Below, piece after piece: positions 1 through 8,947 of a DNA stretch of 64,000 nucleotides. The notes beneath the pieces were generated by a model, which made no database searches, was not told where the DNA came from, and saw only the letters and a list, made by a program, of their open reading frames with translations. Position numbers and translations under genes: made by a program. How positions within the stretch are numbered: position 1 is the first letter of the stretch; each line of letters begins with the position of its first letter. The stretch is from Rhizobacter sp. Root1221 (GTDB lineage Bacteria; Pseudomonadota; Gammaproteobacteria; Burkholderiales; Burkholderiaceae_C). The stretch spans positions 1-64,000 of the forward strand of contig NZ_LMDI01000020.1 of assembly GCF_001425785.1 (NCBI RefSeq). Reading direction: 5' to 3'.

Positions 1-268
1 CCTCTCAGCGACGCAGTTACCTTCGGCTTCGGGGCTGTGACTTACCCCGACGCGGACTTGCACCGCGCTGGTACGCGCCATCGTGGGCGCACTCACCCCG
101 ACGAAAGTCGGGCCCACCGCCCAGTGGGTCCCGGCTTCCGCCGGAACGACAAGCATGACGCGTTCACCTCGAAGCTGAACGCCCAGCTCGACCCGTGTCC
201 GGGTGAACGGCCTGCCCGGCCGCTACGAAGTCTCCGTCATTTCTCTTCGTTGTCCGGTGGCGTGGCAA
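1..268. repeat. Intergenic stretch with REP-like hairpins
   Basis: No convincing gene lies here. The stretch holds a GNRA-loop hairpin at 97-112 (CCCGAC-GAAA-GTCGGG), followed by a second imperfect dyad (GGCCCAC...GTGGGTC, about 111-130). The 18-mer at 139-156 (CGCCGGAACGACAAGCAT) recurs exactly at 31385-31402 in another intergenic repeat. There is no T-tract, so this looks like a dispersed repeat rather than an intrinsic terminator, though it sits just downstream of the minus-strand gene ending at 269. Confidence 0.5.
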
Positions 269-1252
269 TCATCCGCCGGCCTGCATGCGCTGCACCAGCA
301 ACGCCAGCAGGATGTCCAGCACCGGTGTGGCCACGCCTCCCTGGCGCGCCAGGTCCTGCACGGCCAGCAGCTGCGCGTCGATCTCGAGCGGGCGGCCGGC
401 CATCAGGTCCTGCAGCATCGACGGCGGGTGCCGCACTGTGCGCATGCGCGCGATGCGGGCCTCCTCGTCTGCGGCCACCTGCACGCCCAGCGACGCCGCG
501 ACCCGCACCCCTTCAGCCAGCAGGGGCCGGTACACCGCGAGCATCGGCTCGTCGTGCGCGAACTCGATGGGCGGGCGCATGGTCAACGCCCCGAGGGTCG
601 ACGTGGTGATGTTGAGCATCAGCTTGGACCACACCACGTCACGGATCGCGGTGGTGGCGGACACCCCGGACAACCCCTGCCGCAGCAGCGTCTCGATGGC
701 TCGCAGGCGCGCCGACATCGTGTTGTCGGGTTCACCGATCACGAAGGTGTTGGTCGTGGCGTTGTTGCGCACGACCCCGGGCGCCGACAACTCGTTCGGT
801 GAGGTCACCACACACCCGATGGCGCGCCGCGCGCCCAACCCTTGCCACAGGCGGCCACCGGGGTCGAGCCGCTTCAGGCGCTCGCTGGCGGAGGGCTGAT
901 CAGCCCCCTCGGGCAGGCCGTGGAAGTACCACCAGGGCACGCCGTTGGTGGCAAACACCACCGGTGTCTCGGGGCCCAGCAGCGGCTGCATCCCGTCGAC
1001 GACGTGGGGCAGCGTGTGGGCCTTGACGGCGGAGATGACAAGATCCTGTGGGCCCAGGTCGCGGGCGTCGGCGCTGGCTGCGACACGCACGGTGAAGTCC
1101 TCGGCGTCGGACACGTAGCGCAGGCCGTTGGCCCGGATGGCGTCGAGGTGGGGGCCGCGCGCGACAACGGACACGTCGAGGCCCGCGCGGGCGAGCCAGG
1201 CGGCCATGTGGCCACCCACGGCGCCAGCGCCGAAGATGCAGATCCTGTTCAT
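269..1252 (-). CDS. 2-dehydropantoate 2-reductase family protein (PanE/ApbA-like)
   Basis: The 327-residue protein opens with a Rossmann dinucleotide-binding motif (GAGAVGG, residues about 7-13). It continues with the family pattern: SAVKAHTL near residue 77, a central WSKLMLN segment carrying the likely catalytic Lys, and a C-terminal helical domain with GRPLEID. Ketopantoate reductases reduce 2-dehydropantoate to pantoate with NADPH in pantothenate synthesis. Many paralogues act on other 2-oxo acids, and nothing nearby is a pantothenate gene, so the substrate is open. The ATG at 1252 lies 5 bases after the stop of the patatin-like gene, so the two are probably co-transcribed. Longer upstream frames run through that gene and are not credible. 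Confidence 0.85.
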   Translation of the reverse strand: MNRICIFGAGAVGGHMAAWLARAGLDVSVVARGPHLDAIRANGLRYVSDAEDFTVRVAASADARDLGPQDLVISAVKAHTLPHVVDGMQPLLGPETPVVFATNGVPWWYFHGLPEGADQPSASERLKRLDPGGRLWQGLGARRAIGCVVTSPNELSAPGVVRNNATTNTFVIGEPDNTMSARLRAIETLLRQGLSGVSATTAIRDVVWSKLMLNITTSTLGALTMRPPIEFAHDEPMLAVYRPLLAEGVRVAASLGVQVAADEEARIARMRTVRHPPSMLQDLMAGRPLEIDAQLLAVQDLARQGGVATPVLDILLALLVQRMQAGG

Positions 1253-1257
1253 GGGGG

Positions 1258-4200
1258 TCAGGGGTGGGGAGCGGATGACGACGGATCGATTGTCATCGCT
1301 TCGCCGCCCGGGCGTGGGGAGGCCGAAGGAAGCCCCATCCTCCGGCACGAACCCGCGCGCACGGCCATGCGGTCGGCGGCCACGGGCGATATGTGCCACC
1401 CGAGGGGATAGCGCACGCCGTCGGACTCCAGGTCGAACACCTGCACCGGCGGCAGCGCCGTTGCGCCGGCCGCGCCGCCCATCATCGCGCGCAAGGCACG
1501 GATCGCTTCGCCCTGGCGAGACTCCGCCAGCAGGCGATGTGCCCCGGTGCCGCCGGCGTTGTAGATCGCCAGCAACGGCCCCACCGCATCGACGAACACG
1601 TTGGCCGGCGCCTGGCACACCGGCCGTTCGGGCATCGGCGCGGTCAGTGCGCCGGTGGCGCAATCGGCGATCGGCGGCGGTGACACGTCGGCGCGCCGGG
1701 GCGATTGCGCGGGCCCGCCGGCGAGGCAGGTCTCGCCCAGTGCGGCGGCGCGGTCGAGCCCGTTGCGCACCATCAGCACCTGCGGCACGAGGTTCGCGCG
1801 AAGCCACGCCCGCTGAGGCGGGGTCAGCGGGCCGCACACCGGCCCCTCGCCGAGGCAGCGGGCCAGGCCGGCCAGCACGTCGAGCGTGGTGTGGCCACCG
1901 CTGTTGTCGAAGATGCCGCCGTCGGCGAGGTGGCCGCAGGGTTCGACGACGCCGGGGTCGGCCATCGGGCGTGGCGGCCCCGCCGCGGCGGGCGACCCGG
2001 CGCGCCGGTCGATGCAGTTCTCGCGCGGCACGTGCAGCGCCCCGATGGCGTTGATGAACGGGAACCGCGCGGCATTGTGGGCCGCCGCCGACAGCGGCAG
2101 GTCGCCCCCGACGAGGGCCAGCTGGTCCCGCGCGCCGGGGAAACTGGGCCAGTCGATCCGGACGTCGCTCGCGATCGCACGTTCGCCCGTTTCCACCCAC
2201 GTCGCGTTGAGGAACAGGTACGGGGTGTGCCCCGCCGCAGGCGCTGACCGGCTCGCCACGAGGCCATGGCGGAAGCCCGTCACGCGGGTTTCCATCGCCA
2301 TCTCGAACCACGCCCCCCGCGACAGGATGCCGCAGGCCGGGGTGTCGCAACCGCTGGTGGGCACCACCCGCGCGAGCACGTCCTCGAACATCCACGCGGA
2401 CATCAGCGGCGCGAGCAGGTCGGACCGGGCGAAGCGGACGAGGCAGTCCCGGCGGCCCGCCGCACCGGCCTGCGACGAACAGGCGCGGAACGCCGCAAAA
2501 CCGACGGCACCACCCGACACCCCCGACATCGAAAACGTGCGCGCGAGGAAGTGCGGGTCGTCACGGGCCAGTTGGTCCATCACCAGCGCCGACCAGGCCG
2601 CGGCACGCAGGCCGCCCCCTTCGCTCGACACGAACCCCACGTGGTACCCCAGGTCCGGGTCGGCCGGCACGGCCGGGCGGCACGGCGCCGGGTCACCCGC
2701 CGCGGGGTTGCAAAAGCCATGCAGCCATTGGCCAAGGGCGTCGTCCAGCGTGGGGCGGACCCACGGTGTCGCGGCCGGCGCGGCCTCCCGCGGCTGGGCC
2801 CAGCGGTCCGCCGCGGCCAGCACCGCGCCGCCCAGCACCAGCAGGCCCACCGCGGCGGCCAGGTCCCCACGGTGCAGCCAGCGCGCCGGGGGCCTATGGG
2901 TCACCCGCCGCCGGGCGAGGCCCATCGCACCGCGGTACGCCAGCATCAGCACCACCACCAGGCCCGCCGAGAACGCCAGCATGCGCAGCGCCGTGGACGG
3001 GCCGTCGGCGAGCGGTTGCAGCGTGGTCCACACGCGGTGGTTGTCGGTGCAGCCGGCCATGCCCAGCGCACCGCCGAACACGATCAGCAACCCCACCCAC
3101 GGCACCGACCGGTGCACCTCGAAGATCGACAACCAGCCGAAGAAGCACAACCACAGCGCGATCTCGAACAGCAGCACGGCGAGGCTCATCGTGGGCATCA
3201 CGTCCGCCATCGCGGACGGCGGCAACGCATCCACCGCGCGGCACAGCACCATGCCGACCGCCAGCACACACGGCAGTTCGCGGGCCCCCACGCGCCCGCC
3301 GAACCGGTACTTGCGCGCATGGGTCTCGATGCCACCCCAGAAGCCTGCCTGCTGCCCCCACGCGCGCCAGTCGATCGCATCGAAGTAGCGGTCCTGTCCG
3401 TCGCGCACGCGCCGCATCAGGAACACCACCCCGAAGGCCACGGTGCCGAGGCCGAAAGCGAGCACCACACCCGCCGGGCCGAACCCGAGCGAATCGGGCG
3501 TGGGGGCCAGCGCCATCGCGTCCTGCAACGCGAGGCCGCACAGCACGGCCACCAGCAGCGCCGGCATCAGGCCCATCACCCGCGCCCAGTGGCGGGCGAA
3601 CACATCGGGCGCGCCACCCACGCCAACCGGACGGGACGGGGTGTCGGCCGCGGCGATCTGCACCGCACTGCGGGTCCAGAACCAGCACGAGAACATCAGC
3701 ATCGCGACGGCCAGCGCGGTGGCGACACACACGGCCGCACACCCCGCGGCGAACGCAAGGGCCTCCGCGGCCGAGCGGACCGGGGCCCCGGTGAAGGGGG
3801 ACGAGGCAATCGCGTAGAGCACGTCACGCCCCTGGTCCATCACGATCGTCAGCGCGGCGGCGATGGCCAGCGCCACCAGCACGTAGCGGCTGCGCAGCAC
3901 GATGTCCGCGATGGCGCTGCGCAGCCGCGCACGCGATTGGCGGCGGGCCTGGCCAGGCGCGGGCACGAGGCGCACGCCAAAGAGCCACGAGGTCATCGCG
4001 ATGGCCAGCACGCCGGTGGCGGCAAGCACCCCGGCCGCCTTGGCCGCATGGGCACCACACCCCACGCGCCACAGCAGTTCGAGCCCCACGGGCTCGCGCG
4101 ACAGGCGGCAGGTGTCGGCCCCGAACGCCTGCCAGGCCAGCACCCCGAGGCCCAGGGACACCGCGGCCGTGGCCGCGGTGCGTGGCAACCGCTCCAGCGC

Positions 4201-4749
4201 GCGGTGCACCGCACCGCCCCGGTACAACGCCCAGAGCGACAACGCCGTGGCCACCGCCGCCAGCCCCACGCCGGCCGGCCCGAACCGCACGAGGCCCACC
4301 GCGTTTTCCACCAGGTCCACGCCCACCAGCGCCAGCACCGGCGCGGCCATCACCGCATGCAGCACCCGTTCGGCGCGGGGAAAGCGGCTTCGGTCGTCGT
4401 CCGCGAGTGCGTTGGCCAGCACGTCGGCCAGCCCCAGCATCAGCGCCGCATACAGCGGCACGAACACGATGCTGTCGACCGCGAGGTAACCGCGGGCCAC
4501 CGCCGTGCGCCACGGGCCCCACACGTCGTCGATGACCGCGCGAAGAGGGCCCTCGGTGCTGGCGTCCACCCAGCCGAGCACGTGTTCGATGTCCCAGCCT
4601 CCCGGTGTGCCGAGCATCGAGCGCAGCAGGTACAGCACCGCCGCCACGGCGGCCGCGGCGGCGAACAACGGAGGCAGGCCATCCCCGCGGGCCGGCCCCG
4701 GCGCCCACCATCGCATCAGCACCCGCATTCCCCTCGCCGCGTCCGGCAT
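1258..4749 (-). CDS. Multi-pass membrane protein with C-terminal patatin-like phospholipase domain
   Basis: About 1163 residues. The N-terminal 600 residues contain many hydrophobic segments, i.e. an integral inner-membrane region. The last 480 residues carry the patatin hydrolase signature: a glycine-rich oxyanion loop (SEGGGLRAA, about residue 712), the nucleophile elbow GVSGG (Ser about 745) and the Asp of the Ser-Asp dyad in LADGGIFDNSG (about 942). All catalytic elements are therefore present, and a membrane-tethered lipid acyl hydrolase is inferred. Start: the ATG at 4749 has a good GGGGAGGG Shine-Dalgarno; a TTG at 4776 would add 9 residues. It is far longer than a typical patatin (300-400 residues). 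The substrate and the role of the membrane half are unknown. Confidence 0.8.
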   Translation of the reverse strand: MPDAARGMRVLMRWWAPGPARGDGLPPLFAAAAAVAAVLYLLRSMLGTPGGWDIEHVLGWVDASTEGPLRAVIDDVWGPWRTAVARGYLAVDSIVFVPLYAALMLGLADVLANALADDDRSRFPRAERVLHAVMAAPVLALVGVDLVENAVGLVRFGPAGVGLAAVATALSLWALYRGGAVHRALERLPRTAATAAVSLGLGVLAWQAFGADTCRLSREPVGLELLWRVGCGAHAAKAAGVLAATGVLAIAMTSWLFGVRLVPAPGQARRQSRARLRSAIADIVLRSRYVLVALAIAAALTIVMDQGRDVLYAIASSPFTGAPVRSAAEALAFAAGCAAVCVATALAVAMLMFSCWFWTRSAVQIAAADTPSRPVGVGGAPDVFARHWARVMGLMPALLVAVLCGLALQDAMALAPTPDSLGFGPAGVVLAFGLGTVAFGVVFLMRRVRDGQDRYFDAIDWRAWGQQAGFWGGIETHARKYRFGGRVGARELPCVLAVGMVLCRAVDALPPSAMADVMPTMSLAVLLFEIALWLCFFGWLSIFEVHRSVPWVGLLIVFGGALGMAGCTDNHRVWTTLQPLADGPSTALRMLAFSAGLVVVLMLAYRGAMGLARRRVTHRPPARWLHRGDLAAAVGLLVLGGAVLAAADRWAQPREAAPAATPWVRPTLDDALGQWLHGFCNPAAGDPAPCRPAVPADPDLGYHVGFVSSEGGGLRAAAWSALVMDQLARDDPHFLARTFSMSGVSGGAVGFAAFRACSSQAGAAGRRDCLVRFARSDLLAPLMSAWMFEDVLARVVPTSGCDTPACGILSRGAWFEMAMETRVTGFRHGLVASRSAPAAGHTPYLFLNATWVETGERAIASDVRIDWPSFPGARDQLALVGGDLPLSAAAHNAARFPFINAIGALHVPRENCIDRRAGSPAAAGPPRPMADPGVVEPCGHLADGGIFDNSGGHTTLDVLAGLARCLGEGPVCGPLTPPQRAWLRANLVPQVLMVRNGLDRAAALGETCLAGGPAQSPRRADVSPPPIADCATGALTAPMPERPVCQAPANVFVDAVGPLLAIYNAGGTGAHRLLAESRQGEAIRALRAMMGGAAGATALPPVQVFDLESDGVRYPLGWHISPVAADRMAVRAGSCRRMGLPSASPRPGGEAMTIDPSSSAPHP

Positions 4750-5079
4750 GGCGCCCTCCCCGGCGTGTTGCCGCAACCATTCTGCCCGTTCACCCGCTGC
4801 CGCAGCGGGGGCGACTCATTCACCGGAGGGACGTCCGGCCGACGCGAGGCGCATCGACTTTACGCGCCGGATACAAATAGCGACATTCTCAGTGAACGGG
4901 TGGTCTAGACTGCGCCTCATGAAGAAGTTGTGCCCCCAGTTCCCCGCCGTCCGGGCCGTTGGCCTCGGCAGTGGACTGCTGCGTGGCCGCTTCCCTGACG
5001 CGACGTTGCCCTAGGCCGTCGCCGTGTCCAGCACCGTCGGCCTGCCGCGCCGCGACCCCTCGATGCTCGTCCTGCGCTG
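4750..5079. other. Divergent intergenic region
   Basis: 330 bases lie between the patatin-like gene (minus) and the sialidase-like gene (plus), so it should hold both promoters, but I cannot assign -35/-10 boxes with confidence. A 31-codon frame at 4919-5014 starts MKKLC but has no ribosome-binding site and no recognisable character; I do not call it a gene. Confidence 0.4.
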
Positions 5080-6267
5080 ATGACCGGGCGGACCGCACGT
5101 TGGGTGGCACGTGGGGCCGCGCGATCTTCCTCGCTGATCACGCTGCTCGCCGTCGCGTGCCTGCTGCTGGGCGTGGTGTTCGAAGCCGCCCGGTGGTCCG
5201 TGTTGCCCTCCGCCCATGCGGTGAGGGCACTGCCCGCGCCGGCGATCGGCACCGGCCTGAAGCTGGTGGAGCGCTCCACCTCGTTGATCAAGATGCCCGA
5301 CGGCGTGCCGGCGGCACACGCCAGCGCGCTCGCGGTGTTGCCCGGCGACCAGATGCTCGCCTTCTGGTGGGCCGGCACCCGCGAGAGCGGTGCGGACGTG
5401 CAGGTGTTCGTGTCCCGGTGGGCCGACGGCGGGTGGTCCGCGGCAAGGCCCGTGGTAGACCGCGATGCCCTGGGCCGCGCGCTCGGGTTCGGCGTGCGCC
5501 GCATCGGCAACCCGGCCGCCTGGGCCGCTCGCGACGGCAAGGTGAACCTGTTCGTGGTGGCCACGGGCCTCGGCGGCTGGGCCGCGTCCCGCGTGGTGCA
5601 CCTGGTGTCGTCGGACGCCGGTGAAAGCTTCCAGGTCAAGCGGGTGCTGCCGCTGTCGCCGCTGTTCAACACCAGTGTCCTCGTGCGCACCACGCCGGTG
5701 GGCCTGGCCGACGGGGGTTGGTGGCTCCCGGCCTACTTCGAGCTCGGGCACAAGTTCCCGATGCTGATTTCGTTCGACAGCGCCGGGCAGCCGCGTTGGC
5801 TCGCACGCATCGGCACCCGCACGACGGCGATGCAACCGGCGGTCGTGGCCGTCACCGGCACGGAAACTCGCGCCTGGATGCGCGACATCAGCGAACAACA
5901 CCGTGTGCAGCAGGCCGTCAGCCGTGACGGCGGCCAGTCCTGGGAAGACCTGCCCGCCATGGACCTGCCCAACCACGACAGTTCGGTGGCGGCGCTGCGG
6001 CTTCGGGGCGGGGGTTTCGTGCTGCTGCACAACGACCGCGTGGACGGCGGAGACTCCGCTCGCAGCATGCTGAAGCTGTCCGTGTCCGACGATGCGCACA
6101 CGTGGCGGCCAGGCGTCGAGGTGATCAAGGGCGTGCCCGCCGACGAATTCTCGTACCCGAGCGTGCAGCAGGTGGGCGACGAACTGCACGTGACCTACAC
6201 GGCGCGGCGCCAGGGCATCGCCCACCACGTGTACCGGATCGGCTACGACGACGTGAACCGCCCATGA
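5080..6267 (+). CDS. Sialidase-like BNR-repeat (beta-propeller) protein, membrane-anchored
   Basis: 395 residues. An N-terminal hydrophobic segment (about residues 18-36) should act as signal anchor and place the rest in the periplasm. The body shows sialidase Asp-box motifs: SSDAGESF, SRDGGQSW and a weaker SDDAHTW, plus FSYPSVQQVGDELHVTYT near the end, typical of the exo-alpha-sialidase / BNR superfamily. Family members cleave or bind terminal sugars, but without the full set of catalytic Arg residues assigned I do not claim sialidase activity. It overlaps the next gene by ATGA, and the operon continues into an LtaS-like enzyme, which points to an envelope polysaccharide or glycerol-phosphate polymer. 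No clear Shine-Dalgarno precedes the ATG; the start is uncertain by some codons. Confidence 0.7.
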   Translation: MTGRTARWVARGAARSSSLITLLAVACLLLGVVFEAARWSVLPSAHAVRALPAPAIGTGLKLVERSTSLIKMPDGVPAAHASALAVLPGDQMLAFWWAGTRESGADVQVFVSRWADGGWSAARPVVDRDALGRALGFGVRRIGNPAAWAARDGKVNLFVVATGLGGWAASRVVHLVSSDAGESFQVKRVLPLSPLFNTSVLVRTTPVGLADGGWWLPAYFELGHKFPMLISFDSAGQPRWLARIGTRTTAMQPAVVAVTGTETRAWMRDISEQHRVQQAVSRDGGQSWEDLPAMDLPNHDSSVAALRLRGGGFVLLHNDRVDGGDSARSMLKLSVSDDAHTWRPGVEVIKGVPADEFSYPSVQQVGDELHVTYTARRQGIAHHVYRIGYDDVNRP

Positions 6268-6914
6268 GCTTGCCCGACCTCGCCTGGCAGGTGCTGTACG
6301 GCCGGTTCGCGTGGGCCATCGTGGCCGCGGCCGCGGCCATCGGCCTGTGGGCGTGGTGGCAAACGCCATCGCGGCGGACCGTCGGCACGATCCTGCTGCT
6401 CTGCGCGGGGTCGATGGCGCTTCCCGGTGCCGCATCGCCGGCCCATTGGCTCGGCCTGGCCTTCCAGTGGCCCAGCGCACTGTGCGTGGCGCTCAGCGCC
6501 CTGACACTGGGCGCGCGCTGGCGCGCACAACACACGTTCACCGCCATGCCCACCGCCCTCGCGGCGGCCTGTGCGGGTGCCGGGGCACTGCTTTACCTCG
6601 ATGCCTGCGGCTGGTTGGCCATCGGCCTGTACTTCGCGGGCTTCGGCCCCAACGCGGCCCCGATGGCCGCGGTACTGCTGGCCGCGGTGTGTGCGGTGGG
6701 CATCGCCCGGCATACCTGGCGCTGGCGGGCCGCCGCCGTCCTCGCGGCGCTGATGTTCTACATGGTCTTTCGCCTGCCCACCGGCAACCTCTGGGACACC
6801 TTGCTCGACCCGTTCCTGTGGGGCTGGTCCGTGCTGTCATTGATCGCCCGCTGGCGCGCCTCGCGCCGGCCGGTCCCCTTGCCGGCGCTGGCTGCCGGAC
6901 ATCCCGCACCATGA
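6264..6914 (+). CDS. Small multi-pass membrane protein of the LtaS-like operon
   Basis: 216 residues with about six hydrophobic segments and short loops, i.e. an integral inner-membrane protein. I do not recognise a family. The ATG overlaps the stop of the sialidase-like gene (ATGA at 6264-6267), and its own stop overlaps the next start in the same way (6911-6914). The three genes are therefore translationally coupled and probably act together. It may serve as a membrane partner, flippase-like component or scaffold for the downstream phosphoglycerol-transferase-like enzyme; this is inference from context only. Confidence 0.65.
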   Translation: MSLPDLAWQVLYGRFAWAIVAAAAAIGLWAWWQTPSRRTVGTILLLCAGSMALPGAASPAHWLGLAFQWPSALCVALSALTLGARWRAQHTFTAMPTALAAACAGAGALLYLDACGWLAIGLYFAGFGPNAAPMAAVLLAAVCAVGIARHTWRWRAAAVLAALMFYMVFRLPTGNLWDTLLDPFLWGWSVLSLIARWRASRRPVPLPALAAGHPAP

Positions 6915-8947
6915 ATCGAACCCGGTCGCCGTTGAACCGCGCCCTCTGGCTGGCCCTCTTCCTCTGGGTCGGCGCCACGCTGGCCCGCCTGGCCTTCGCA
7001 GCGGCCTTCGCCCCGCCCGGCACCGCCTGGAGCGACCTGGCCGGCGCCCTGCTGCTCGGGGCCCGCTACGACCTGCGCTGGGCGGCGCTGAGCGTCCTGC
7101 CGCTGTGGGCGATCTCGCGGGTGCCCTGGCTGGGGCGGCGCCTGGTGTCACCACGGGCCCGGTGGTTCTGGTGGGCCTTCTGGATGGGCGTGTCACTCGC
7201 CTGGGTGCTCGCGTGGGTGGTCGATGCCGGCCACTACGCCTACCTGCACCAGCGCCTGTCGGCCGTGATCGTGTCCCTGGCCGGGGACCCGCGCGAGGCC
7301 GCCGGCATGGTGTGGCAAACGTACCCGGTGCTGTGGATCACCGGCGGCGTGTTGCTCTGGCTGGGTCTGTGCCGGGGCCTGTTCGGTGTGCTGTGGCCCG
7401 CCCGCGTGGTGCCGGACCGATGGTCGCCGCGCCCCGCCCGATGGCGTGTGGTGTCCACGGAACTGTTCGTTGCCATGCTGGCCTTGCTGGCGGTGCATGG
7501 CCGGCTGTCGCAGTACCCGCTCCGATGGAGCGACGCGGGAGAGTTGAGCAACGCCTTCGGCCAGCAGCTGGCGTTGAACCCGCTGCAGAACCTCTACGAC
7601 ACCTGGTCGTTCCGCACGCAACAGTTCAACGCGGCGGCCATGCGGGCCGACGCTGGCGAGGTGCGCCAGTTTGTCGGCCTGCCGCCGCTGCAGGCCGACG
7701 AACCCATCTCGTTCCTGCGCAGCGTGCCACCCCGGCCCGGAGCCCGGCCCATGAACGTGGTGGTGGTGCTGCTGGAGTCGTTCGCCGCGCACAAGACCGG
7801 CGCGCTCGGCAGCCCGCTCGGGGCCACGCCTTCATTCGATGCGCTGGCGGCCGACGGGCTGCTGTTCACGCGGATGATGAGCGCCCACGCCCACACCGCA
7901 CGCGGCGTGTTCGCCACCGTCACCGGCCTGCCCGACGTGTCGAGCCCATCCACCGCGTCGCGCAACCCTGCCGCCACGCAGCAGCAGTCGATCGTCAACG
8001 AGTTCAAGGACCACGCCAAGTTCTACTTCATCGGCGGCAGCACCTCGTGGGCCAACGTGCGCGGCGTGCTGACCGCCAGCATCGATGGCATCGACATCTA
8101 CGAGGAAGGCCGGTTGAAGTCGCCGTCCGAGGACGTGTGGGGGGTGTCCGACAAGAACCTGCTGCAGGAAGCCAACGCGGTGCTCCGCGCGCAGACGAAG
8201 CCCTTCTTTGCCATCGTGCAGACGAGCGGCAACCACCGGCCATACACCATTCCCGCGGAAGACCGCGCCACGTTCAAACCGCGCACCCCCACGCCGGCCG
8301 AACTGCAGGCCCATGGTTTCAGTTCGCAGCAGGAGTACGAGGCCTTCGCGTACCTGGACTGGTGCATCGGCCAGTTCATGCAGCAGGCGCGCCGGGAGGC
8401 CTACTTCGACAACACGCTGTTCGCCTTCATCGGCGACCACGGCATCATCGGGCCCACCGGCCCGCACCTGCCGCCGGCGTGGCACGACCTCGCCATCACC
8501 CAGGGCCACACCCCGTTCCTGGTGTACGCCCCCAAGCACGTGCCCGCGCGCCGCATCAACCACTGGGCCCAGCAGGTGGACGTGCTGCCCACCGTGGCAT
8601 CCCTCGCCGGCATCGGCTACCGCAACACCACCCTCGGCCGCGACCTGCTGGACCCCCGGTTCGACGACAGCCGCGTGGCGTTCGCGTTCCAGTTCGCCGG
8701 GCCGGGGCAGCGCGGGCTGCTGGTGGGCGACCGCCTGCTCCTCGACCAGCCGCCCGCAGCGCAGGCGGTGTTCGACATCACCGCGGCGGATCCGAAAAAG
8801 AACCTGCTGGACACCACGCCCACGCCAGTCGGCCTGGCGGCGCTGCAACAACGCTGGGGGCATTTCGCGCAGGCCTATGCCAACACGGCGCTGTACCTGC
8901 AGACCCACAACCGGCGGCTGGCCGCCGGAGGTGGATCGAGGGACTGA
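6911..8947 (+). CDS. LTA synthase family sulfatase-fold phosphoglycerol transferase
   Basis: 678 residues: four to five N-terminal transmembrane helices (about residues 10-215), then an extracytoplasmic alkaline-phosphatase-superfamily domain. Visible catalytic elements are the metal ligand Glu289 in LLES, the likely nucleophile Thr329 in AHTARG, and Asp509-His510 in FIGDHG. These match LtaS and the osmoregulated-glucan phosphoglycerol transferases, which move phosphoglycerol from phosphatidylglycerol to an acceptor in the periplasm. In a Gram-negative the acceptor is probably a periplasmic glucan or exopolymer rather than lipoteichoic acid. It is the last gene of the three-gene coupled operon and converges, with no gap, on the exporter gene ending at 8948. 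Confidence 0.85.
   Translation: MNRTRSPLNRALWLALFLWVGATLARLAFAAAFAPPGTAWSDLAGALLLGARYDLRWAALSVLPLWAISRVPWLGRRLVSPRARWFWWAFWMGVSLAWVLAWVVDAGHYAYLHQRLSAVIVSLAGDPREAAGMVWQTYPVLWITGGVLLWLGLCRGLFGVLWPARVVPDRWSPRPARWRVVSTELFVAMLALLAVHGRLSQYPLRWSDAGELSNAFGQQLALNPLQNLYDTWSFRTQQFNAAAMRADAGEVRQFVGLPPLQADEPISFLRSVPPRPGARPMNVVVVLLESFAAHKTGALGSPLGATPSFDALAADGLLFTRMMSAHAHTARGVFATVTGLPDVSSPSTASRNPAATQQQSIVNEFKDHAKFYFIGGSTSWANVRGVLTASIDGIDIYEEGRLKSPSEDVWGVSDKNLLQEANAVLRAQTKPFFAIVQTSGNHRPYTIPAEDRATFKPRTPTPAELQAHGFSSQQEYEAFAYLDWCIGQFMQQARREAYFDNTLFAFIGDHGIIGPTGPHLPPAWHDLAITQGHTPFLVYAPKHVPARRINHWAQQVDVLPTVASLAGIGYRNTTLGRDLLDPRFDDSRVAFAFQFAGPGQRGLLVGDRLLLDQPPAAQAVFDITAADPKKNLLDTTPTPVGLAALQQRWGHFAQAYANTALYLQTHNRRLAAGGGSRD

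Noticed and set aside
2266..4908. Very long antisense reading frame of about 880 codons opposite the patatin-like gene
   Set aside because: Its product is His/Arg/Gln/Gly-rich with no fold motifs, as expected from an antisense frame of a GC-rich gene; the minus-strand gene has motif and start support.
4919..5014. 31-codon frame beginning MKKLC in the intergenic region
   Set aside because: No ribosome-binding site, no recognisable feature, GC-rich composition makes chance frames common.
6264..6914. A named function for the small membrane protein (for example flippase)
   Set aside because: Only hydrophobic segments and operon context support it; no family motif seen.
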